Assembly (NCBI GenBank): GCA_965228695.1
Contig: CBDDIB010000002.1
Span: 3,534,001-3,598,000, forward strand
Length of the DNA: 64,000 bases
Reading direction: 5' to 3'
Source of the DNA: JAJFJD01 sp965228695
Lineage (GTDB): Bacteria > Pseudomonadota > Alphaproteobacteria > UBA8366
The notes beneath the pieces were generated by a model, which saw only the letters and a program-made list of their open reading frames with translations, made no database searches and was not told the origin of the DNA. Both the position numbers and the translations under genes were made by a program. Positions 35,163-43,861 of the stretch are shown piece after piece (the first letter of the stretch is position 1; the number at the start of each line of letters is the position of its first letter).

Positions 35163-36254
35163 ATGGAACTCGGCTATTTCGCGATGCCCCTGCATCCCCC
35201 GACCCGGGACTGGAAGACGGTGCTCGAAGAGGACCGGCAGGCGGTCATCCTCGCCGACAAGCTCGGCTACTCCGAAGCGTGGATCGGCGAGCACCTGACC
35301 ACGACGGCCGAGCCCATCGTCTCGCCCTTGATGTTTCTCGCCACGGTGATCCCCGAGACGTCCAAGATAATGCTCGGCACCGCGGTGGTGAATATTCCGC
35401 ACCATCACCCCGCGCATCTGGCGGCCCAGGTCGCCATGTTCGACCAGATGAGCGACGGCCGCTGCCTGTTCGGGATCGGACCGGGCGGCATGGCCAGCGA
35501 CGCCGAGCTGTTCAAATCCACGTCCGAGAAACGCGGCCGCATGATGCTCGAAGCCATCGACGCCATGACGGCGATCTGGACCCAGGACCCGCCCTATGAG
35601 TTAAAGGGGGAATTCTGGGACATCACCGTTAAGGACTTCGTCATGCCCGAATACGGGGTCGGCATCATGGCGAAGCCCTTGCAGAAACCGCACCCGCCGA
35701 TCGCCCTGGCCCTGCGCAGCCCGAAATCGGGCAGCGCCTTGCTCTGCGCCGAACGCGACTGGATACCGATCTCCGGCAATTTCATCCCGACCGCTTTCGT
35801 CAAAGGGCATTGGGACGACTACGCCGCGGCGCGCGACTCCGTCGGCAAGCCCGCAGACCGGAACATCTGGCGCGTGGCCCGCAGCATCCTGGTCGGCGAG
35901 ACCAACCTGCAGGCGCAGGACTATGTGCAAAACCCGGAGAAGGGGATGAGCTTCTATTTCCGCTACCTGCGGATGCTCGCCGCTATGCGGGCGACGCCGG
36001 GCGAACCCAGCGACGAGGTCCGCGCCGAGGTCGACATCCAGGTGAACGAAGCGTTGGAGGACCAGGTGATCGCCGGCGACCCGCAAGCGGTGCTCGACCA
36101 ATTGGTGGCTTTCCGAGATCAGACCGGCCATTTCGGCACCCTGCTGGCCACCGGCCACGACTGGGACGAGGAAGGGCTGTGGCGCAACTCCATGACCCTG
36201 CTCGCGGAAGAGGTGATGCCGAAGTTCCGGCAGCACTGCGAGGCCACGCAGTAG
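35163..36254 (+). CDS. LLM class flavin-dependent oxidoreductase
   Basis: A 363-residue luciferase-like TIM-barrel protein. It shows LGYSEAWIGEHL near the N-terminus, PHHHPAHLAAQVAMFDQMSDGR, GIGPGG and KGEFWDI, all standard for the bacterial luciferase/alkanesulfonate monooxygenase superfamily. It would use reduced FMN (or F420) to oxygenate a small substrate. A flavin reductase is not adjacent. AAAGGAA lies about 9 nt before the ATG. It is divergent from the TauD-type dioxygenase, suggesting shared use in degrading one compound. Confidence 0.88.
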   Translation: MELGYFAMPLHPPTRDWKTVLEEDRQAVILADKLGYSEAWIGEHLTTTAEPIVSPLMFLATVIPETSKIMLGTAVVNIPHHHPAHLAAQVAMFDQMSDGRCLFGIGPGGMASDAELFKSTSEKRGRMMLEAIDAMTAIWTQDPPYELKGEFWDITVKDFVMPEYGVGIMAKPLQKPHPPIALALRSPKSGSALLCAERDWIPISGNFIPTAFVKGHWDDYAAARDSVGKPADRNIWRVARSILVGETNLQAQDYVQNPEKGMSFYFRYLRMLAAMRATPGEPSDEVRAEVDIQVNEALEDQVIAGDPQAVLDQLVAFRDQTGHFGTLLATGHDWDEEGLWRNSMTLLAEEVMPKFRQHCEATQ

Positions 36255-36293
36255 CCACCCTATTTGTCGAAAGTTTTCATAAACCCACCGACT

Positions 36294-37400
36294 CTACCGC
36301 TTCGGGAAAGCACAATATTGTCTGTAAATAAGAAAGATGTTTCGGCTTCGTGGATCATAAATTGCAAATCGTTTCTCAAAGATATTTCCGTTGACTGACA
36401 GAACGTTTGAAGAATTTGGAAGGCGAAATTTCATGCGGTATTGACGCCGCTTCCTATCGTCAATCATGGATTTTTCTTCATCTGAATCCTTGTAACAAAT
36501 CACATAGCCGCGCTTGTCAGATTGAAGTTCGTAAACACCAGCATGCTTTACTAAGGGTTGTGAATTAGACCAAGCATTTATCATCTTCCTCTTGCGACTA
36601 TTGTATTCTGCCAAGCTACGCTTCCGCGACGAATCCCTTGGGGTTGGGTATAGGTACAAGCTTGTTACACTGGCGCTATCGTCAATCGCGCGGCGGAACT
36701 CCCACATCGTCGAACGCCAATGCATAAGCAAGAACCTTCGCACGTCAGTGGGTTGCGTTATCGTTTGCAGGTGTTGGCGAACTGCTTCTTGTTCAGACCA
36801 ATCCGCTTCAGCGATTGTACGGACTATATAACCATGACCTGGCACGCCTTTTCCTGCCTTGGCGGCTCCGAATGCATCAAACCCATCGCTCGATCGCGCG
36901 GGGAGAGATGTACCTTCGCGAACTTTGAACTGTCTAAATTGAATACGAGCGTTCGGTTGTCTTAACGCTTCCGACGAGTAGTACATCTCCATCGTTTGTG
37001 GATTCTTCGCGTCATCCAACCACATCACCAAAGGCATATGATCGGCAGGAACGGGGAACCCGGATTTCCATCCTCGTCTGCAGATGCTTGGCGTTTGCAG
37101 CATTATTGCGGCGCCCGATGGTAGAGCCATCCCAACGCTCTTTCGTTTCTCCTCCCATCGTGCGCTGGGGTGTGTAATGCCAAATCCGAACCTTCTGACC
37201 TCCACCTCGCAATCGACAGTCCGCTGCAATCGCACCGGCGATCCATCCACGACCATATCGGCTGTCATTTCGTAAGCCCGCCATTCAAGTAGATTCTTTT
37301 GTATCTCGGTAGCGCACGCGCCCAGCAGCAAAGAAATTGCGATGGCGAATCCGGAAGTTCCGGCAAGAGGAGTCTTTAAAGCCCGATGCAACCAAAACAT
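36294..37400 (-). CDS. Putative lipoprotein of unknown function
   Basis: A 368-residue protein with a type II signal peptide: basic start, hydrophobic GFAIAISLLLGAC with the lipobox L-G-A-C near residue 30, then A-T-E. The mature part is rich in Arg, Ser and aromatic residues and has no domain that I recognise. GGAG lies about 8 nt before the chosen ATG; the frame stays open further upstream into AT-rich DNA. Codon use is AT-richer than its neighbours, with the same character as the flanking non-coding DNA (36255-37560), so recent acquisition is likely. It is convergent with the LLM gene. Confidence 0.6.
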   Translation of the reverse strand: MFWLHRALKTPLAGTSGFAIAISLLLGACATEIQKNLLEWRAYEMTADMVVDGSPVRLQRTVDCEVEVRRFGFGITHPSARWEEKRKSVGMALPSGAAIMLQTPSICRRGWKSGFPVPADHMPLVMWLDDAKNPQTMEMYYSSEALRQPNARIQFRQFKVREGTSLPARSSDGFDAFGAAKAGKGVPGHGYIVRTIAEADWSEQEAVRQHLQTITQPTDVRRFLLMHWRSTMWEFRRAIDDSASVTSLYLYPTPRDSSRKRSLAEYNSRKRKMINAWSNSQPLVKHAGVYELQSDKRGYVICYKDSDEEKSMIDDRKRRQYRMKFRLPNSSNVLSVNGNIFEKRFAIYDPRSRNIFLIYRQYCAFPKR

Positions 37401-37605
37401 GGCATTGCTCCATAAAAATAAACATTGTTCAATTGTGTTATCACATAAAAATACAATGTTCAATAAATTGAATACCATTACGGCGCTTGAGAATTGCGTT
37501 TTAAGTCAATAACTTATGGTTCCGTTAATTGCCTAAGTAATTTGCCCGCAGTCAATTCACGCCGATAAGATGCAAACAACACAGCAAGGCATGAGGGGGC
37601 CACCG

Positions 37606-38577
37606 ATGATGTTTGACCTGATCGACCGGATCATAAATCTCGACATCGGCCAGCGCGGGGTCACTGGACTGTATGAACCCGCCCGCGCACTGGCGTCCGG
37701 CCCGGTGTGCCAGGCTGCGGCGCAAGCCCTGACCGGGCTGCAGCCGGGCGACGCGGTCTTCATAATCACCGGATCGCTGTCGCGGGCACAGATCAGCAAT
37801 GAAATCTCCGAAAACGACGGCCCGATCGGCGCGGCAGTGCTGGCGCGCGCCATCAGTTTCGGATTCCGCGCCGTGCCGGTGATCCTCAGCGACGCGACGG
37901 TGTTGGCACCGGTTGGCAAGATGGCCGAGTTGGCGGGGTGCACCGTGATGAGTCTGGACCAAGCGCGGGCATCCGCCGACCTCAAGCGGTTCACCGGCGT
38001 CGCCGCCACGGATACCTGCAGCAAGGACGACGCGGCCGCGCAAAAAGACTGCGAGAAACTGCTCGACGACGTTCGCCCGAAAGCGGTGATCACTGTGGAG
38101 CGCGCGGGCCTGCATCACGACGGCACCTACCGGGACATGCTGGGGCAGGACTACAGCATGGGCCGGGCCCGGCTGGACCACATCGTGACCGGTGCGATGG
38201 CGCGCGGCATTCCCACAATCGGTGTCGGCGACGGCGGCAACGAGATCGGCATGGGCGCGATCAAGGACGCCGTTCACGAACACATCCCCCATGGGCCGAA
38301 CCTGTGCGCGGAGACCGCCACCGACATCGTCATCCCCGCCGGGGTCTCGAACTGGGGATGCTACGGCCTTGCCGCGGCCCTCGCGATCCTGACGGGCAGC
38401 GCCCGTCTCGCGCACACGCCGGAACTGGAACGGCGGCTCATCGAGTCCTCGCCGATGGTGGGGCTGATCGACGGCACCGCCGGTACCCTGGAAGCGACCG
38501 TCGACGGCCTGCCGCTCGACGTCCATGTGAGCATCGTCGAGCTGCTTGCCCAGGCGGTCCGCCGCGCCCTCGGTTGA
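37606..38577 (+). CDS. DUF4392 / D-glutamate cyclase-like protein
   Basis: A 323-residue protein matching the C-terminal domain of D-glutamate cyclase (DUF4392): VFIITGSLSRAQISNEISENDGPIGAAVLARA near the start, VITVERAGLHHDGTY in the middle, and the conserved GVGDGGNEIGMG with SNWGCYGLAAAL. The family member DGLUCY turns D-glutamate into 5-oxo-D-proline, which requires a second domain not present here, so the reaction is uncertain. Four in-frame ATGs exist; 37606 is preferred because GAGGGGG lies 6 nt before it. It may head the operon with the crotonase and thiolase-like genes. Confidence 0.75.
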   Translation: MMFDLIDRIINLDIGQRGVTGLYEPARALASGPVCQAAAQALTGLQPGDAVFIITGSLSRAQISNEISENDGPIGAAVLARAISFGFRAVPVILSDATVLAPVGKMAELAGCTVMSLDQARASADLKRFTGVAATDTCSKDDAAAQKDCEKLLDDVRPKAVITVERAGLHHDGTYRDMLGQDYSMGRARLDHIVTGAMARGIPTIGVGDGGNEIGMGAIKDAVHEHIPHGPNLCAETATDIVIPAGVSNWGCYGLAAALAILTGSARLAHTPELERRLIESSPMVGLIDGTAGTLEATVDGLPLDVHVSIVELLAQAVRRALG

Positions 38578-38662
38578 TGCCCCGGCCGCCGCGGATTCCA
38601 CAGCCTATCCTGCGCCGTGCTACCGTTGCACCAACCCGCAACGACCGTGAAGCCCGAAACCC

Positions 38663-39439
38663 ATGCCCATCGATTTCAACGTCGACAGCGACGGCGTCGC
38701 CCTGATCACCATGAACCGGCCGGAGCGTATGAACGCGCTCGACGCCGAACATTACGCGGCCCTGTCCCACTGCTGGACAACCGTGCGCGACGATCCGCAG
38801 ATCCGCGTCGCCGTCGTCACCGGGGCGGGGGAGAAATCCTTCACCGCCGGGACGGACCTCAAGAGTTTCGTGAACCAGCAGCCGCCGATCGCGGAGAACT
38901 GGCTGACCCAGAAGGACCAGATCCTCAACCGCGGCCTAGAAGTCTGGAAACCGATAATCTCGGCGATCAACGGCTACTGCCTCGGCGGCGGCATGACCCT
39001 GATGATGGCGACCGACATCCGCATCGCCGTCGAGGAGGCGACTTTCGGCCTTTCCGAGGTGAAGCGCGGGCTGGTGCCCGGCAACGGCGGCACGCAGCGG
39101 GTCATGCAGCAGTTTCCCTACGCCATCGCGATGGAAATCCTGCTCTCCGGCGACCGGTTCGGCACCGATCTGGCGGAACGCTGGGGTCTCGTGAACGCGG
39201 TGGTGCCGCGCGACAAGCTGATGGACACCGCGATGGAACATGCCAAGCGGATCGCCGCCAACGCGCCGCTGGCCGTTCAGGCGGCCAAGGAGCTGGCGAT
39301 CCGGTCCTACGACATGGACCTGCAGACCGGCCTGCGCTGGGAGGCGGCGACCAACCGCATGCTGCGCTTCACCAAGGACCTGGACGAAGGCACCAAGGCC
39401 TTCGCCGAGAAGCGTCCGCCGAACTTCAAGGGAGAATAG
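38663..39439 (+). CDS. Enoyl-CoA hydratase/isomerase family protein
   Basis: A 258-residue crotonase-fold protein. The oxyanion-hole segments are AGTDLKSF and NGYCLGGGMTLMMATDIRIA. The region for catalytic acids reads FGLSEVKRGLVPGNGGTQRV, where Glu is present in SEVKRG. It should hydrate or isomerise an acyl-CoA. The thiolase-like gene starts 5 bp after its stop and a DUF35 gene follows, so the three probably form a functional set for acyl-CoA side-chain cleavage. Confidence 0.9.
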   Translation: MPIDFNVDSDGVALITMNRPERMNALDAEHYAALSHCWTTVRDDPQIRVAVVTGAGEKSFTAGTDLKSFVNQQPPIAENWLTQKDQILNRGLEVWKPIISAINGYCLGGGMTLMMATDIRIAVEEATFGLSEVKRGLVPGNGGTQRVMQQFPYAIAMEILLSGDRFGTDLAERWGLVNAVVPRDKLMDTAMEHAKRIAANAPLAVQAAKELAIRSYDMDLQTGLRWEAATNRMLRFTKDLDEGTKAFAEKRPPNFKGE

Positions 39440-39444
39440 ACCGC

Positions 39445-40575
39445 ATGCGCGGCAAGACCGTCATCGCCGGGATCGGCCACACCAAGTTCGGCGCGCTGCC
39501 CGGCCGTTCGACCATCTCGATGAACGTGGAGGCGTGCCGCACGGCGCTGGCCGACGCGGGGATCGAGAAATCGATGGTCGACGCGCTCTACGTGAAGTAT
39601 CCGACCTCGGCCTACGAGAGCAAATACGGCCAGACCCTGGCCGAGGCGATGGGCCTGCACCCACGCATCGGCGGCGTCTGGGACCAGGCGGGCGCGTCGA
39701 ACGCCGCGATGATCGGCTTCGCCGCCATGGCGATCGAGGCGGGGCAGTGCGAGGTCGCGCTGATTGCCGCGTCCGACAATCCCAAGACCGGCACGCGGCA
39801 GGCCTATCAGCGGGTGCGCAACGGCGACGGCGTGGCGAGCTACGGCTGGTTCGGCGTGGCCCCCGGCTACGCGATGATCGCCCGCCGTCATATGGAGGAA
39901 TTCGGCACGACGCATGCGCAGTTGGGCGCGGTCGCCGTGACTTGCCGGGACAATGGGGCGGCGAACCCGAATGCGCAGCTTCGCAAACCGATCACGCTGG
40001 ACGATTATTTCGAGTCCCGCTGGATCGTCGACCCGCTGCGGCGGGACGATTGCTGCCTCGTGTCGGATTCCGGCGGTGCGGTCGTCGTGATGAGCGCCAA
40101 GCGCGCCAAGGAACTGAACGTGCCCGCGCCGGTGCCGATCCTGGGCTTCGGGCAGGGCCAAACGTCGTGGGAGGTGGCGCAGCGCCCCGACATGACCACC
40201 ACCGAGGCCGAAATCTCCGGCAAGACCGCCTTCGACATGGCCGGGATGACGCCGAAGGATATCGACGTGGCGCAGATCTACGACTGCTTCACGATCACGC
40301 CGATCATGACCCTGGAGGACTACGGTTTCTGCAAGAAGGGCGAGGGCGGCCCCTTCGTAGAGAGCGGCGTCATCGCACCCGACGGCGACCTGCCGATGAA
40401 CACCAGCGGCGGCCTCCTGTCGGAAACCGGCATGCCGGGCATGCAGCTCATCATCGAGGGCGTGCGGCAGATGCGCGGCACCGCCAACCGGCAGGTCAAG
40501 AACGCGCTATCCTGCATCGTCAGCAATCAAGGCGGGGTCATGCACACGCATTCCACGCTGATCCTGGGGCAATAG
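39445..40575 (+). CDS. Thiolase-fold protein of the lipid-transfer/Ltp2 type
   Basis: A 376-residue thiolase-superfamily protein (MRGKTVIAGIGHTKFG...). At the place of the nucleophilic Cys it has DQAGASNAAMIGF, with no Cys. The C-terminal thiolase motif is the modified GGVMHTHSTLILGQ. This is the pattern of SCP2/Ltp2-type proteins. Some of these are retro-aldolases that work with DUF35 proteins to split beta-hydroxyacyl-CoAs, as in steroid side-chain degradation. A DUF35 gene follows after 4 bp and a crotonase precedes by 5 bp, supporting this reading. The frame is open far upstream, but the start at 39445 has GGGAG and fits the family. Confidence 0.85.
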   Translation: MRGKTVIAGIGHTKFGALPGRSTISMNVEACRTALADAGIEKSMVDALYVKYPTSAYESKYGQTLAEAMGLHPRIGGVWDQAGASNAAMIGFAAMAIEAGQCEVALIAASDNPKTGTRQAYQRVRNGDGVASYGWFGVAPGYAMIARRHMEEFGTTHAQLGAVAVTCRDNGAANPNAQLRKPITLDDYFESRWIVDPLRRDDCCLVSDSGGAVVVMSAKRAKELNVPAPVPILGFGQGQTSWEVAQRPDMTTTEAEISGKTAFDMAGMTPKDIDVAQIYDCFTITPIMTLEDYGFCKKGEGGPFVESGVIAPDGDLPMNTSGGLLSETGMPGMQLIIEGVRQMRGTANRQVKNALSCIVSNQGGVMHTHSTLILGQ

Positions 40576-40579
40576 AGCG

Positions 40580-40993
40580 ATGGCCGAGCAAGAGACCAAA
40601 CCCGCTATTCCCGCACCGGATATCAGCCCGGTCAACGAACCGCACTGGACCGCGTTGAAGGACGGCGTGCTGAAGATCCAGAAGTGCCGCGACTGCGGCC
40701 ATCACTGGCTGCCCGCCCGCGAGGATTGCCCGAACTGCCTCGGCCCCGACAACGACTGGATCGAGGCGTCGGGCAGGGGCAAGCTGATCAGCTGGGTCGT
40801 CTACCACGTGGCGTTCAACAAGGCTTTCGCGGACAAAGTGCCGTATAACGTCGCCGTCGTCGAACTGGAGGAAGGTGCCCGCGCGATCACCAACATCGTC
40901 AACCCGGAAGACGGGATGGCGGCGGACAAACCGGTCGAAGTGGTGATCGAGGAAGAGGACGGGGTCGCGCTGGCGCGGTTCCGGGTGGTGTAG
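40580..40993 (+). CDS. DUF35 zinc-ribbon/OB-fold acyl-CoA-associated protein
   Basis: A 137-residue protein with a rubredoxin-like zinc ribbon (C-RDC-GHHWLPAREDC-PNC, about 35-54) followed by an OB fold (LISWVVYHVAF, PYNVAVVELEEGARAITNIV, PVEVVIEEEDG). DUF35 proteins partner Cys-less thiolase-fold enzymes and are needed for their activity or stability. The gene starts 4 bp after the thiolase-like gene, so the pair is translationally linked. It ends 6 bp from the convergent spondin-domain gene. Confidence 0.9.
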   Translation: MAEQETKPAIPAPDISPVNEPHWTALKDGVLKIQKCRDCGHHWLPAREDCPNCLGPDNDWIEASGRGKLISWVVYHVAFNKAFADKVPYNVAVVELEEGARAITNIVNPEDGMAADKPVEVVIEEEDGVALARFRVV

Positions 40994-40998
40994 CGGCC

Positions 40999-41769
40999 TC
41001 AGTGCCGCACCATGTCCCACGAGGTTTTGCGGAACACCATCACCGTCAGCAAGACGCCGAGCGCCGCCATGAAGAACGGCAGCGCCGGCGGAATCGGAAC
41101 GGGCGAGACGCGGGTGAAGGTGAAGGTCCCGAGGCTGCCGCCGCCGATGATCTGACCCGTCTCGTCGGTGATCAGGCTGATCGGCTCCGGCGGGTCGTTC
41201 TCCACGCCGCTGAACAGCCGGAACTCGTTGCCAGTCAGCGTACCGCCGTCGTAGGGACGCAGGTCCACCACCACGCTGTCCAGCCATACGCCGCCCTGGA
41301 ACAGCGCCAGACTATCGACGCCGATGAACCAGTCCGGCGTCGGCCCGAGCATGCTCGCCAAGGTTACCAGCGGATTGGATTCGTCGATCTCGAAGGACAC
41401 GGTGTTCGGGCCGCAGCGCGAGCTTGTTACCGAGGGTGGGCAGAACCACTGTTCCCACCCAAGAAAGCTGCCCGCCGTCCCCGCGTCGATCGCCGCCTGC
41501 ACCTCGGGTCTTAGGTCCTTGATCTCGCCCGACTCCGCCATCTTCTTGATTCCGGGCGTCGCCAGGCTTCCGACCGACCAGAAGGATGTGCCCGCCTTAT
41601 GCGTGGCCCCGCCCAGGAAGGAGAAATGGCCGCCTGCCGGGTAATTTGGATGCGTCGCAACGCCCCAGGTGCTCGTTACGGTGAGGTTGTAGCGGACGAC
41701 CGCCGCCGTGGCGGACGACGCGAAGGCGATCAACGTCAGCGCTGCAATGAAACCGGCTCGGAAGGACAT
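40999..41769 (-). CDS. Spondin-domain secreted protein with VPxPPALPFF sorting tail
   Basis: The 256-residue product has a signal peptide (MSFRAGFIAALTLIAFASSATA). A Spondin_N-like domain (about 25-220) shows HFSFLGGATHKAGTSFW, ATPGIKKMAESGEI and PDWFIGVDSLALF. The C-terminal tail is VPIPPALPFF, a membrane helix and RKTSW, resembling the VPLPA class of PEP-CTERM sorting signals, which are processed by an exosortase. No exosortase is in the window. The start at 41769 is preferred (AGGA about 7 nt upstream) over two ATGs further upstream (41784, 41793). Confidence 0.75.
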   Translation of the reverse strand: MSFRAGFIAALTLIAFASSATAAVVRYNLTVTSTWGVATHPNYPAGGHFSFLGGATHKAGTSFWSVGSLATPGIKKMAESGEIKDLRPEVQAAIDAGTAGSFLGWEQWFCPPSVTSSRCGPNTVSFEIDESNPLVTLASMLGPTPDWFIGVDSLALFQGGVWLDSVVVDLRPYDGGTLTGNEFRLFSGVENDPPEPISLITDETGQIIGGGSLGTFTFTRVSPVPIPPALPFFMAALGVLLTVMVFRKTSWDMVRH

Positions 41770-41799
41770 CGGCAGTCCTGACATCAGTTGCATGAACGT

Positions 41800-43038
41800 C
41801 TAATCGCGGCCGTTATCGGCGCAGACTATCACACTCTCCGATTGCAGGCGATCAATGTCATCGTCGCTCATACCTAGATCGGACCGCAACACGTCGCGCG
41901 TGTCGGCCCCGCAGGCGCGGCCGGTCCAGCGCAGTTCGCCCGGCGTCTTCGTCATTTTCGGCACGATCCCGCCGAGGGTGAGAGGGCCGACCTCCGCGTC
42001 CGGCGTTTCCACCAGCATATCGCGCGCCTGCACGTGCGGGTCCGCGAACACGTCCTCGATGGTGAAGATCGGCGCGCTCGGCACCGCATGGTCGCGCAGA
42101 ATGCGGGCCAACGCGTCGATATCGTGTTCGACCGTCCACTCGGCGACCAGCGCATCGACCTCATCCTCGTGATTGCGCCGCCACATGAGATCGCCGACCT
42201 CGGCATCTTCCGCCAAATCTTCCCGGCCCATTGCGGCCAGGAGTCGCCCGAAGATGGAGTCGTTCGATGCTGCGATGTGGATGAATTTCTCGTCCTTCGT
42301 CGGATACAGGCTGTTCGGCGCCGACCGCGGCAGCCGCGGCCCGGTGCGTTGCGGCACGACGCCAAGCTTGTCGAAAGCGGGCACGAAATTCTCCATCAAG
42401 CTGAACGCGGACTCATACAGGGCGGTATCGACGACCTGGCCTTGCCCGGTACGCTCGCGATGGAACAGCGCAGCCATCGCGCCATAGGCCGCATGTACGC
42501 CGGTAATGTAGTCGGTCAACGGAACGGCGGCGCGGGGCGGCGGGCGGTCGGGATCACCGATGATGCTGCGCAGCCCGCTCATCGCCTCGCCGATTACGCC
42601 GTAGCCGGGCCGGTCGGCATAGGGACCGGTCTGCCCGTAGCCGCTGATCCGCACCATGACGAGGCCGGGATTGTCTTTCGAGACGGCATCGTAGCCAAGC
42701 CCCATTTTTTCCAGCGTACCCGGCTTGAAATTTTCCACCACGATGTCGCTTCGGAGCATGAGGCGGCGGACAATATCGATGCCTTCCGGGCGTTTCAGAT
42801 CGACCGAGATAATCCGCTTGTTGCGGTGAATGCTCGCCCAGAACAGCGATTTGCCCCGGTAGTGATGGCCAAGGCCGCGCAGCAGGTCGCCGCCCGGCGC
42901 TTCGAGCTTGATGACGTCCGCGCCATGATCGGCCAGCAGGCGGCCGCAGTAAGGCCCGGCGACGATCGACCCCAATTCCAGCACCTTGCACCCGGCGAGC
43001 GGGCCGAAAGTCGCTGCGGCGTCGGGTGAGTGTGTCAT
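41800..43038 (-). CDS. CaiB/BaiF family CoA-transferase
   Basis: A 412-residue family III CoA-transferase in the normal domain order: LAGCKVLELGSIVAGPYCGR at the N-terminus, LKRPEGIDIVRRLM, the catalytic Asp in PLTDYITGVHAAYG, the HRERTGQGQVVDTALYES helix, and the C-terminal YPTKDEKFIHIAASND. It moves CoA between carboxylic acids. It follows the SDR gene by 18 bp on the same strand, as the distal part of a catabolic operon that begins with thiolase or mlrC. It is a useful internal reference for the rearranged transferase at 18712. Confidence 0.9.
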   Translation of the reverse strand: MTHSPDAAATFGPLAGCKVLELGSIVAGPYCGRLLADHGADVIKLEAPGGDLLRGLGHHYRGKSLFWASIHRNKRIISVDLKRPEGIDIVRRLMLRSDIVVENFKPGTLEKMGLGYDAVSKDNPGLVMVRISGYGQTGPYADRPGYGVIGEAMSGLRSIIGDPDRPPPRAAVPLTDYITGVHAAYGAMAALFHRERTGQGQVVDTALYESAFSLMENFVPAFDKLGVVPQRTGPRLPRSAPNSLYPTKDEKFIHIAASNDSIFGRLLAAMGREDLAEDAEVGDLMWRRNHEDEVDALVAEWTVEHDIDALARILRDHAVPSAPIFTIEDVFADPHVQARDMLVETPDAEVGPLTLGGIVPKMTKTPGELRWTGRACGADTRDVLRSDLGMSDDDIDRLQSESVIVCADNGRD

Positions 43039-43056
43039 GCCAACCGCCTGATATCC

Positions 43057-43791
43057 CTAGTCGGACATCGTCAGGCCGCCGCTGACACTCAGCACCTGGC
43101 CGGTGACGTATTTCGCGTAATCGCTGGAGAAGAACATGATGGCGTCGGCAATTTCCGACGGCTCCGCCAGACGCCCCAAGGGGATCGCGCGGATCAATGC
43201 CGCCTGCAGCTTCTCGGACGCCGCGGCGAACAACGGCGTGTCCGTCGGCCCGGGCGCGACACAGTTCACGCGGATGCCTTTGCGCGCCATCTCCCGCGCC
43301 AGCGACTTGGTGAAGGCGATGATGCCGCCCTTGGCGCCCGCATAGACCGTCTCGCCGGAACTGCCGACCCGCCCGGCGTCGCTGGAAACGTTCACGATGC
43401 TGCCGCCGGCGGACGCGATCATCGGCTCCAGAAAGGCGCGGGAAACGCGTATCGTGCCCATCAGGTTGATGTCGATGACCTTTTCCATGAACTCCGGCGT
43501 GTTGTTCAGGAAGGGTTCCTGGATGTCCCAGCCGGCCACGTTCGCCAGCACGTCCGCCTTGTCCGCGCGGGCGTGCAGCGCCGCCGCGAAGGCGTTGACC
43601 GAGTCACCGTCGGCCAGATCGAGTTTGTGGAAGGTCGCGCCCTTTGCCATCGAGAGGGTTTCCTCCGCGCCGGCCTCGTTCACGTCGCCGAAGAAGACGT
43701 CGGCGCCGGCTTCAACGAAGGCGATGACGGTGGCCCGGCCGATGCCCGACGCGCCGCCGGTGACGACAACGGTTTTTCCGCTGAAATCCAT
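43057..43791 (-). CDS. SDR family oxidoreductase
   Basis: A 244-residue classical short-chain dehydrogenase: TGGASGIG (11-18), Asp36 after strand 2 favouring NAD, NVAG near 84-87, and the catalytic S136/S137, Y150-AGA-K154. The ending VTGQVLSVSGGLTMSD is standard. It resembles hydroxyacyl-CoA and cyclic-alcohol dehydrogenases of the BadH/FabG kind. Between a FAD/GcvT dehydrogenase and a CoA-transferase, it probably oxidises a hydroxy intermediate of the same pathway. Confidence 0.9.
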   Translation of the reverse strand: MDFSGKTVVVTGGASGIGRATVIAFVEAGADVFFGDVNEAGAEETLSMAKGATFHKLDLADGDSVNAFAAALHARADKADVLANVAGWDIQEPFLNNTPEFMEKVIDINLMGTIRVSRAFLEPMIASAGGSIVNVSSDAGRVGSSGETVYAGAKGGIIAFTKSLAREMARKGIRVNCVAPGPTDTPLFAAASEKLQAALIRAIPLGRLAEPSEIADAIMFFSSDYAKYVTGQVLSVSGGLTMSD

Positions 43792-43861
43792 GTGTTTCCG
43801 TTCCCTGTTCGGTTTCGCCGATCTTGCGAACCGAGGGGCGCGGAGTCAAACCAGCGCGGCG

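Noticed and set aside
38617..39444. Long open extension upstream of the thiolase-like gene
   Set aside because: It overlaps the enoyl-CoA hydratase gene in another frame and is rich in Arg/Pro; the family start and ribosome site are at 39445.
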